This document shows positions 52,401 through 57,625 of a stretch of 57,625 nucleotides of DNA, piece after piece (within the stretch, counting starts at the first letter, position 1; each line of letters opens with the position of its first letter). This stretch comes from a virus. The translations under genes and the position numbers were made by a program. The stretch is taken from IMG/VR virus record IMGVR_UViG_3300034062_003011, positions 1 to 57,625 of that record. One strand, given 5' to 3'. Under the pieces are notes generated by a model. It searched no databases. It was given only the letters and a program-made list of their open reading frames with translations, and had not been told where the DNA came from.

Positions 52401-52667
52401 TTAATAAGTATTTACGAAAATGGGAGTTTGTTCGCCAACATAGGCACAAAATGTGTTGAATTCAAGAAACTCCCAAGCATCTTCTTCTGAAAGCTCTTTA
52501 TCCTCTTCTCTTAAAAGTTCAACCATAATTTCCTTTGAATAAACCAATTGCCCATTGTCAGTTAATCCTAAAATAGCCTTATCATAGCCATCAGGATTTT
52601 TTTGAGATAAATCTGGTTTAAGAGCTAAACATTCCGCTGCTGTTTGTAAAATTAATTCTAAATCCAT
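52401..52667 (-). CDS. Conserved phage hypothetical protein
   Basis: 88 residues. AILGLTDNGQLVYSKEIMVELLREEDKELSEEDAWEFLEFNTFCAYVG is a pattern I know from small proteins in many phages (GLTDDGR-x-VYS, then EEDA-x-E-(W/F), then FNT); no function is established. Very acidic. Directly controlled by the region with three TGTAGCTACA sites. Confidence 0.6.
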   Translation of the reverse strand: MDLELILQTAAECLALKPDLSQKNPDGYDKAILGLTDNGQLVYSKEIMVELLREEDKELSEEDAWEFLEFNTFCAYVGEQTPIFVNTY

Positions 52668-52691
52668 AGTGTTTTTTTTAAATTTTTAAAT

Positions 52692-52772
52692 TGTAGCTAC
52701 AAAGTTAATATAATTTTTGAATTGTAGCTACAAAATTAACATAATTTTTTTTGAAATGTAGCTACAAAATTA
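52692..52772 (-). promoter_or_regulatory. Promoter with three tandem palindromic operators
   Basis: Three copies of the perfect palindrome TGTAGCTACA at 52692-52701, 52723-52732 and 52757-52766, each overlapping CAAAGTTA or CAAAATTA, that is a minus-strand -7 box (TAACTTTG/TAATTTTG) at 52700, 52731 and 52765. The copies are 31 and 34 bases apart, about three helical turns. The proximal box lies 33 bases before the ATG at 52667. A dimeric repressor binding the palindromes would block the boxes directly. Confidence 0.65.
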
Positions 52773-53090
52773 ACTTAATACCTACATCCTTACCAATACC
52801 ATAACACCCCACATATAGCACCATATAGATAGGCTAGCACATACATAGTATACCCCATTACCCTAGGTGATAAGTGCATGGTTAATCCGCTCACTACCTT
52901 ACCACCGCCACATAGGAAACCCAATACCATACTGCTTTGCATGACACCCCGACCCTCAATCATTACTACGCCATATAAACCGAATCCGAAAACCAAAACC
53001 CGACCCCCCGTACCTTGATTTGCTTGAGTTCCCCTTTTGGTTGACCCGCCCCGTTTCTGTAGCGTTACCCCCCCTATCTCCAAGTGTTCT
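52773..53090. other. C-rich, gene-poor tract with G-runs on the minus strand
   Basis: About 320 bases clearly richer in G+C than the rest and strongly skewed: many CC and CCC on the plus strand, few G. There are runs of six C (53004-53009) and seven C (53068-53074), so the minus strand has G-runs near each other that could fold. A 97-residue minus-strand frame is open across it, but its Gly- and Val-heavy composition is what a G-rich strand gives by chance. I see no tRNA or known RNA. Confidence 0.5.
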
Positions 53091-53100
53091 GGAAAATTTT

Positions 53101-53762
53101 TTCGCTAAAGCGAATGTTTATAAGGGTTTGGCGGATTTGCGATGAAAATATCCACCATAAAGTGCATTATTTGACACTAATGAGTGCATAATGCGTCATA
53201 AAATGCACATTCTGATATGCTTTGTGCTTTATAAGGCACTTTATCGCTCAATATTGAGCCGCTTATCGCTCATTTACGGCTCATTTTGATTGATATATGA
53301 ATATTTATTGATTGAGTAAAATTACTCACTCCATTGAGTAAAGTAATAACTTGACAACAGGAAGGGGTGTTGTCAACTAATAGCTTGACTTTATAATTTA
53401 GGTACAACAAGATTTTATAATATCAAAACTTGCAGAGTTTACATTTTTTGCTATTAGGGTAGTATTATTACTACTTTGCGCCCATTTATATTCATTTGCA
53501 CCTATTTTGTAACATTTTTACCTTTTATATGTTACAAGATATAACCGAATTACCCCTTACTTTGTCACATATTTATATAAATTAGTGACACTAATTCGGA
53601 TATTGTCCGAGTTTCACTTCCGAATTTGTCAAGTTTTTAGTATCAAAAACTAGACATATATTGCCAATTTATAAACTATTGCATGAATTTTTCAGAATAT
53701 TCATGCAGATAAGAAACAAAGTTCCCGTTTTGGTAACAAAAGTTTCCCTATTAGGCAACAAA
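53101..53762. repeat. Dense array of paired inverted and direct repeats
   Basis: About 660 bases with no gene and a repeat pair nearly every 50 bases. Palindromes/hairpins: TTCGCT/AGCGAA (53101-53114), GCTCAATATTGAGC (53246-53259), GAGTAA/TTACTC (53314-53327), TTGACAACA/TGTTGTCAA (53351-53376), GTAGTA/TACTAC (53459-53474), AGTTTTT/AAAAACT (53632-53651), TGCATGAAT/ATTCATGCA (53680-53707). Pairs offset by exactly 22: AGTGCAT (53161, 53183), TTATCGCTCA (53241, 53263), TGAGCCG/CGGCTCA (53255, 53277), TTGATTGA (53286, 53308), ATTGAGTAAA (53311, 53333), TTGTAACAT/ATGTTACAA (53507, 53529), TGTCAC/GTGACA (53563, 53585), AACAAA (53735, 53757). Function unknown: operators, origin or structured RNA. Confidence 0.8.
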
Positions 53763-53802
53763 ATTAATTTAAAAATAGTTTTTTAATTTAAAATAATTAA
53801 CT

Positions 53803-53810
53803 TAACTTTG
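53803..53810 (+). promoter_or_regulatory. Promoter -7 box of the right plus-strand operon
   Basis: TAACTTTG, identical to the box at 3112, lies 16 bases before the ATG at 53827 and at the right edge of the repeat array. No TTG at the expected -33 place, suggesting help from a factor bound in the array. Confidence 0.5.
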
Positions 53811-53826
53811 TTAAAAATTATCAAAA

Positions 53827-54024
53827 ATGGCAAGACACATTAACCCAGATTCAGTTTCTAGTAAAGTTTCTACGCTAGAAGTGAATGAAATTATTGAATT
53901 TACTAACCCATATAAATCTATTGCTGTAATGGTTTCAAATCTAAAAAGAAAAAAAGAACACAAAGACAAAATCTTTAAGATAAAAGTCATTGAAAACACA
54001 ACACAAGTAATAAGAGTTAGATAG
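53827..54024 (+). CDS. Hypothetical early protein, 65 residues
   Basis: Basic protein: HINPDSVSSKVSTLEVNEIIEFTNPYKSIAVMVSNLKRKKEHKD, ending in a beta strand with TTQVIRVR. The order (N-terminal strand, NP-x-K/S turn, Lys-rich helix, final strand ending in an R-V-R-type motif) resembles small DNA-binding-like proteins common as first early genes in Bacteroidetes phages. First gene after the repeat array. Function unknown. Confidence 0.55.
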   Translation: MARHINPDSVSSKVSTLEVNEIIEFTNPYKSIAVMVSNLKRKKEHKDKIFKIKVIENTTQVIRVR

Positions 54025-54145
54025 GCTTCAACTAAAAATCAAAATCCCCTAATTGGTACGCAATTTCTACACTTAAGCTCTTTCATAAAAAAGAAAGACA
54101 ATTAATGATGAGATTGCTGCCAATTTTTTAAAACACACAACTGCT

Positions 54146-54514
54146 ATGCACATCCAAGTAATCAATTATCAAAGAACATTTAATTTAGGAAATTACGCTT
54201 CAGAAAAGATTGGCGTAGAGGTGGCTATTAACGCCGGAGAAGATGCCAAAGAAGCCCTAGAAGCTGCTAAATCATTAGTTGAAGAATATCATAAAGAAAA
54301 TGTAGCAAAACTAAAAGATTTAGGTTATTTCTATGAAGACCAAATTGAAGTAGAAACTATTCCAACCCAATCAAAGAAAACATTAACTGAAAAAACTAAA
54401 GAATTTATAGATGCTTGTAAAACAAGAGCAGAGCTAAAGTCTTGGGAGCTGATGTCAAAAAGCAATCCGGAATTACTAGAACATTATAACAAAAAACTAA
54501 AAAGCATAAAATAA
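54146..54514 (+). CDS. Hypothetical protein, possibly recombination-associated
   Basis: 122 residues. Residues 1-55 are a beta-alpha unit (IQVINYQRTFNLGNYASEKIGVEVAINAGEDAKEALEAAKSLVEEYHKE), followed by a Glu/Lys linker and a C-terminal helix pair (LTEKTKEFIDACKTRAELKSWELMSKSNPEL). It shares one base with the YqaJ-like exonuclease gene, so the two proteins are probably made together and may act together. No family named. Confidence 0.5.
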   Translation: MHIQVINYQRTFNLGNYASEKIGVEVAINAGEDAKEALEAAKSLVEEYHKENVAKLKDLGYFYEDQIEVETIPTQSKKTLTEKTKEFIDACKTRAELKSWELMSKSNPELLEHYNKKLKSIK

Positions 54515-55233
54515 TGGAATTTTTTAACACACTAATCCATTGCAGTAGCATTGGTAAATTATTAACCGAACCTATATCAAAGGCAGATAAAGAATCTGGC
54601 GAACTTTCTAAAACAGCAAAGACGCATTTGATAGAAGTGTATGCTAATAAAAAATACGGATTTAAAAAAGAGATTGATAACAAATACACAGACAAGGGTA
54701 ATACAGTAGAGCCTGAAGCAATAGATATGTTATCACTTACAATAAAAAGACCGTTAAGTAAAAATACTGAAGTATTTAGTAATGATTTTTTTATAGGTAC
54801 TCCTGATGTTATTGACGAAATAGTATATGATACAAAGTCAAGCTGGGATTGGATTACATTCCTTTCAAACATACCTGATAAATTAGATTCAACATACGAG
54901 GCGCAGGTAAATGGATATATGGATTTATTAGGATTAGATAAAGCTTGCGTTGCTTATTGCTTGATTGACACTCCGGAGCATATTAGAAATTCTGCAAAGT
55001 ATTCTTTATTAAGAAAAATGGATGTTGTTAGCGAAGAGTCACCAGAGTTTATAAAAGAATGGAACGAGAAAGAAAGAAATATGATATTCTCAAACGCTCC
55101 ATTAGAAGAAAGAATACTTTTATTTCCTGTTTATAGAAATGAAGAATTGATTGAAAAGGCAAAAGCAAAAGTTCTCAAAGCGAGAACATTTTTACAAGAA
55201 CTAGAATACAAGCATTTAAACTTTAATAAATGA
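54514..55233 (+). CDS. YqaJ/RecB-like phage exonuclease
   Basis: 239 residues of PD-(D/E)XK fold. CSSIGKLLTEPIS start, KGNTVEPEAIDMLS (motif with the first Glu), FFIGTPDVIDEIVYDTKSSWDWITF (Asp of GTPD and D-x-K, the catalytic pair) and YEAQVNGYMDLLGLDKACVAYCLI (Gln-x-x-x-Tyr/Met motif). This is the lambda-exo-like group that resects double-stranded ends for single-strand annealing. No annealing protein was recognised; SSB is at 47182. It overlaps the next gene by 4 bases. Confidence 0.8.
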   Translation: MEFFNTLIHCSSIGKLLTEPISKADKESGELSKTAKTHLIEVYANKKYGFKKEIDNKYTDKGNTVEPEAIDMLSLTIKRPLSKNTEVFSNDFFIGTPDVIDEIVYDTKSSWDWITFLSNIPDKLDSTYEAQVNGYMDLLGLDKACVAYCLIDTPEHIRNSAKYSLLRKMDVVSEESPEFIKEWNEKERNMIFSNAPLEERILLFPVYRNEELIEKAKAKVLKARTFLQELEYKHLNFNK

Positions 55234-55628
55234 ACGGAGCAAACATAGTAAGTGCTATTCAGCATCTAAAGATGGCAAAAGAACATTACGATGATTTTAT
55301 TAGACAATACCCTGAATCAAGTGGCGCTAGGTTATTTTTAAGCCATGTAAACAAGATTAATTGGATATTTAAGGATACCATAACCCATCCGCATATAACA
55401 CAATCGGTCAGAGATGGCATAAAGAAGGAGATTTTAAGCGATGTCTTTGCAGTACCCGCCATTAACGAGAAAGTTGCCCTATTGACCCCAGAACAGCGAG
55501 AAATCATAGAGGAAACAATAGACGCTATGCTTGCCGGAGAAGAAGTTGAAATAATAGACACCGGTGGAAAGCCACTTATTGATATAATTGATACAAAAAA
55601 TGAACCAAATATATTAGGAAATCCTTAA
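55230..55628 (+). CDS. Conserved hypothetical protein
   Basis: 132 residues, helical: NIVSAIQHLKMAKEHYDDFIRQYP, LFLSHVNKINWIFKDTITHPHITQSVRDGIKKEILSDVFAVPAINEKVALLTPEQREIIEETIDAMLAGEEVEI in order, with an Asp/Gly-rich C-terminus. Proteins with this layout are frequent in Bacteroidetes phages next to exonuclease genes. No catalytic motif is evident. Confidence 0.55.
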   Translation: MNGANIVSAIQHLKMAKEHYDDFIRQYPESSGARLFLSHVNKINWIFKDTITHPHITQSVRDGIKKEILSDVFAVPAINEKVALLTPEQREIIEETIDAMLAGEEVEIIDTGGKPLIDIIDTKNEPNILGNP

Positions 55629-55637
55629 TTTAGTGGT

Positions 55638-55775
55638 ATGAAAGGGAAATTAAACAAACTAGGAGTTGCGAATAGCCTTTGGAATAATATCAGAGCTAAA
55701 TCAGGTTCAGGTAAAAAGCCAACAAAAGAAATGCTTGAGCAAGAAAAAAAGATTAAAGCAAAAGAAAAAAAGTAA
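55638..55775 (+). CDS. Small Lys-rich phage protein
   Basis: 45 residues from ATG 55638 to TAA 55775: starts MKGKLNKLGVANSLWNNIRA, then KSGSGKKPTKEMLEQEKKIK and a Lys tail. The NLW-x-N-I-x-A and GSGKKPT-x-EML patterns recur in tiny proteins upstream of DUF6321-like genes in related phages, which supports it as a gene. The stop overlaps the next ATG by one base (TAATG). Confidence 0.7.
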   Translation: MKGKLNKLGVANSLWNNIRAKSGSGKKPTKEMLEQEKKIKAKEKK

Positions 55776-56065
55776 TGCGTAAGACACCAGCTTGGACAAG
55801 GGCAGAAGGCAAAAATCCGAAAGGAGGACTGAACGAAAAAGGCAGAGCATCATATAATGCCGAAACCGGAGGTAACCTAAAAGCCCCAGTAAAGTCAGGT
55901 GTCAATCCACGCAGGGTTTCTTTTGCTGCAAGATTTGCCGGAATGAAAGGCGCAATGAAAAAACCAAATGGTGAACCTACAAGGAAAGCATTAGCATTAA
56001 AAGCGTGGGGATTTAGTTCAATTGCACAAGCAAGAATGTTTGCAAATAGACATAAAAAATCTTAA
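55775..56065 (+). CDS. DUF6321-like basic protein
   Basis: 96 residues. AWTRAEGKNPKGGLNEKGRASYNAETGGNLKAPVK and RVSFAARFAGMKGAMKKPNGEPTRKALALKAWGFSS are the family's conserved blocks as I remember them. Very basic with many Gly, suggesting nucleic-acid binding. It is encoded between a tiny Lys-rich protein and a transglycosylase-like protein and shares one base with each. Function not established. Confidence 0.7.
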   Translation: MRKTPAWTRAEGKNPKGGLNEKGRASYNAETGGNLKAPVKSGVNPRRVSFAARFAGMKGAMKKPNGEPTRKALALKAWGFSSIAQARMFANRHKKS

Positions 56066-56778
56066 TGGCAGAGTTAGACGCAATATCAGAAACAATTCAT
56101 AGCGAAAACGAAGGCAATCCAATAATGGATTTTCTTAAAAAAGTATTTAGCGTTACACCTACAGCACCGGTTGCAAAGAAAGGACTTGTAATGCCAAGAG
56201 ATTACGAATTAAAAGATAATAGAAAAGTAAACGCCACAACAGGTAAAGCAATAAACCCAAACAGGGATTTAGTAAGCGGAAAGTATCCTTCAAAAGATAT
56301 ATACGGAATAGTAAAAGCAGCTAAAAGATACAATTTAGACCCATACGATTTATTATCAGTATCACTTCAGGAAACAGGGTTAAATAGAAAAGGAGAAGGA
56401 TTAGGACAAATAAAAATGTCAGATAATGAGATAATAAACGACATCCCAACAAAAATGGAAACAGAGGAAGAAGGCGTTAGTGACGAATACGATATGTTTG
56501 CGAGAGCTTATATGTCCAAGATGAAATATGCTGATAAACTAGGAATAAAAGACCCAGCATTAAGAATGCAAACGTACAACGGGTTGGGAAAAATTACACC
56601 TAATACAGAAAAGGGATATCACGGTTTTGCAATGCAAAGCATATACGGAGTTCCATTACCAAAAGAAGGTATTGACATGAGGAAGAATCCATTATACGGT
56701 AAAAGGGTTTTGGATTTGAGAGATAATGTTTTAAGAAAGGACGAACAATTAGCCAATTACATAAAGAATATCAGATAA
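56065..56778 (+). CDS. Lytic transglycosylase-like protein
   Basis: 237 residues. After a disordered N-terminus (1-75), IYGIVKAAKRYNLDPYDLLSVSLQETGLNRKGEGLGQIKMSD (catalytic Glu of the S/x-Q-E-T/S-G motif near residue 110, and the G-x-G-Q-I motif) and MQTYNGLGKI near 170 match the lysozyme-like SLT fold. It lacks a signal peptide. It could be a virion-associated wall enzyme or a second lysis protein; its early-type operon makes the former less clear. Confidence 0.7.
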   Translation: MAELDAISETIHSENEGNPIMDFLKKVFSVTPTAPVAKKGLVMPRDYELKDNRKVNATTGKAINPNRDLVSGKYPSKDIYGIVKAAKRYNLDPYDLLSVSLQETGLNRKGEGLGQIKMSDNEIINDIPTKMETEEEGVSDEYDMFARAYMSKMKYADKLGIKDPALRMQTYNGLGKITPNTEKGYHGFAMQSIYGVPLPKEGIDMRKNPLYGKRVLDLRDNVLRKDEQLANYIKNIR

Positions 56779-56802
56779 AAGTGTTCAATTTCTTATGCGA
56801 AG

Positions 56803-56827
56803 CCTCCCCTAAAAAGGAGGTTTTTTG
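56803..56827 (+). terminator. Terminator of the right plus-strand operon
   Basis: CCTCC (56803-56807) pairs with GGAGG (56816-56820) around CCTAAAAA, followed by TTTTTTG. It lies about 25 bases after the transglycosylase-like gene. Confidence 0.75.
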
Positions 56828-56853
56828 TTTCCTAATAGAAAACTTTGTAAAGC

Positions 56854-56902
56854 GTAACGTTACACTAATTATTTGGAAAATGTTATAACATGATGTATCT
56901 TG
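56854..56902 (+). promoter_or_regulatory. Promoter and operator of the RHH-RusA unit
   Basis: TTG (56873-56875), 20-base spacer, TATCTTG (56896-56902; one base short of TAnnTTTG). The 12-base perfect palindrome ATGTTATAACAT (56880-56891) lies inside the spacer, and a second palindrome GTAACGTTAC (56854-56863) lies just upstream. A repressor on the first site would cover the promoter. Confidence 0.55.
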
Positions 56903-56919
56903 CATCAAAATGATTCACT

Positions 56920-57072
56920 ATGAAGCGTACAACAATTTATTTAACCCCAGAAGTTCACGAGAAACTTGTAAAATTGGCTGAAAGAAAAAAATGGTCGGTA
57001 ACAAAGACAGTAGAATTTATTCTGTTAAAAGCTGTAAAAGATAGAACTAATGCAAAAGAAAGTAATACTTAA
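56920..57072 (+). CDS. Ribbon-helix-helix DNA-binding protein
   Basis: 50 residues from ATG 56920 to TAA 57072: a strand (KRTTIYLTPEVHEKLVKLAE begins the fold), a basic turn RKKWSVTK, second helix TVEFILLKAVKD. This is the Arc/MetJ/CopG layout: dimer-forming N-terminal strand followed by two helices. Palindromic sites directly upstream make it a likely autorepressor. It overlaps the RusA-like gene by 23 bases in another frame. Confidence 0.75.
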   Translation: MKRTTIYLTPEVHEKLVKLAERKKWSVTKTVEFILLKAVKDRTNAKESNT

Positions 57073-57511
57073 CATAACCCCTCAAACCCACGTTAGGGCA
57101 ACTCAAGGTGATTCCATATTCTTTAGAATCCCAAGAGAAAAACTACGCCCCTCCGGTTTAAGCAGACTACTCCGATTAGAAAAATACAACAAGTACAAAG
57201 TTGACCTTTTAGCCGAAGCCAAAGCCAAACAATTTATCCTTCCCCCAATAGGAGCTTCCATAACTTTTTTTATTCCAGTACCACCTTCTTGGTCAAAGAA
57301 AAAAAAGAAATTACATCACGGCAGATTCCACCAATCCAAACCTGACATAGACAACTTAACCAAAGCCGCATTAGATTCTTTAATGGTAGAAGATAAACAA
57401 ATTGCGCACTTGGAAATACAGAAAAGATGGGTTGATTTTGAATCAGGATGGATTGAGATTTTACACAAAGACTACGAAGAAGTTCTTGCTCTCCCCTCCC
57501 CCAAAGAATAG
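57050..57511 (+). CDS. RusA-family Holliday junction resolvase
   Basis: 153 residues. SITFFIPVPPSWSKKKKKLHHGRFHQSKPDIDNLTKAALDSLMVEDKQIAHLEIQKRW begins in the mid-protein: the P-x-P-P-S-W/x strand, the K-P-D-x-D-N-(L/x)-x-K motif with catalytic Asp residues, and the D-x-Q-(I/V) motif are hallmarks of RusA. It has a longer N-terminus than E. coli RusA (about 60 residues before the fold), which may be a specific extension or a too-early start. It cuts four-way junctions before packaging. Confidence 0.88.
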   Translation: MQKKVILNITPQTHVRATQGDSIFFRIPREKLRPSGLSRLLRLEKYNKYKVDLLAEAKAKQFILPPIGASITFFIPVPPSWSKKKKKLHHGRFHQSKPDIDNLTKAALDSLMVEDKQIAHLEIQKRWVDFESGWIEILHKDYEEVLALPSPKE

Positions 57512-57625
57512 ACTCTTGCCAAAGACTCTGCGTCTATGAGTATTATATACACACATACTTTATTTAACATAATATTTATTATAAGATTAAGTTAATTTAG
57601 ATTATTCTTGCTAACCTAAAATTTT
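57512..57625. other. Right-end non-coding stretch
   Basis: 114 bases, AT-rich, with GACTCT repeated at 57511 and again about 15 bases later and a weak ATAATA/TTAT inverted repeat. No promoter or gene seen. If the molecule is circular the last four codons and stop of the homing endonuclease at 1-642 lie here (57611-57625, minus strand). Confidence 0.4.

Noticed and set aside
52790-53083. 97-residue minus-strand frame in the C-rich tract
   Set aside because: Composition follows from G-rich DNA (Gly, Val, Met), no recognisable motif, codon use unlike neighbours. Kept as a compositional anomaly instead.
53101-53762. CRISPR array
   Set aside because: Repeats differ from pair to pair and are not separated by unique spacers of equal length; no cas genes.
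54405-54872. 155-residue minus-strand frame opposite the exonuclease gene
   Set aside because: The plus-strand exonuclease motifs are clear; the antisense frame has no family features.
1-57625. Temperate phage with integrase and attachment site
   Set aside because: A repressor-like gene is present but no integrase, excisionase or att-like core was seen; lifestyle left open.

Overview
The window is AT-rich, gene-dense double-stranded DNA from a tailed phage, almost certainly one infecting a member of the Bacteroidetes. The evidence is: terminase large subunit, portal, scaffold-like protein, major capsid protein, head-tail connector-like proteins, a collagen-like tail fibre with an intramolecular chaperone, a lysis cassette and a phage replication module; promoters of the Bacteroidetes type (TTG about 20 bases before TAnnTTTG); and gene families (VirE-N/DnaB-like primase-helicase, DUF6321-like protein, GTSGTSG fibre) typical of Bacteroidetes phages. 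No tape measure or sheath is visible, and there is a large hub/stabilisation-like protein followed by three putative ejected internal proteins, so a podovirus distantly resembling crAss-like phages is the best inference. No integrase, DNA polymerase, RNA polymerase or tRNA gene was recognised.

Layout. 1-3079 (- strand): a homing endonuclease cut by the window edge, then the lysis cassette (M15 peptidase, holin-like and spanin-like membrane proteins). 3130-6488 (+): two large fused sugar-transfer enzymes. 6524-16448 (-): tail adhesin region with small structural proteins, a glycosyltransferase, a GIY-YIG endonuclease, the 1540-residue fibre and an HNH endonuclease. 16512-21929 (-): capsid, scaffold, ferritin-like protein, portal. 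22003-27640 (-): an eight-gene glycan island inserted between portal and terminase. 27640-46479 (-): terminase, ejected proteins (one of 2526 residues), hub and connector proteins, and a protein that looks like two GroES units. 46547-50309 (-): GroES, SSB, primase-helicase, an initiator-like gene containing iteron-like repeats, and an Xre-like repressor. 50431-51987 (+): small early genes with two nucleases. 52077-52667 (-): two small genes behind a triple-operator promoter. 52668-53826: 1.16 kb without a convincing gene, first a C-rich tract and then a dense array of paired inverted and direct repeats. 53827-57511 (+): recombination exonuclease, small conserved proteins, transglycosylase-like protein, an autoregulated-looking RHH protein and a RusA-like resolvase.

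How it may work together. The outstanding theme is glycosylation: about eleven genes encode glycosyltransferases, sugar or SAM methyltransferases, or nucleotide-sugar enzymes, in three separate places. They include a GDP-mannose 3,5-epimerase beside a GT11 fucosyltransferase-like enzyme, and a fused enzyme whose C-terminal half resembles bacterial autotransporter O-heptosyltransferases with a four-cysteine cluster. The virion proteins include a Gly-Thr-Ser repeat fibre and a Thr-rich mucin-like protein, which are plausible repetitive O-glycan acceptors. I infer a phage-encoded virion (or host-surface) decoration system. The second outstanding item is the 53.10-53.76 kb repeat array, in which at least eight repeat pairs are each offset by exactly 22 bases (about two helical turns).
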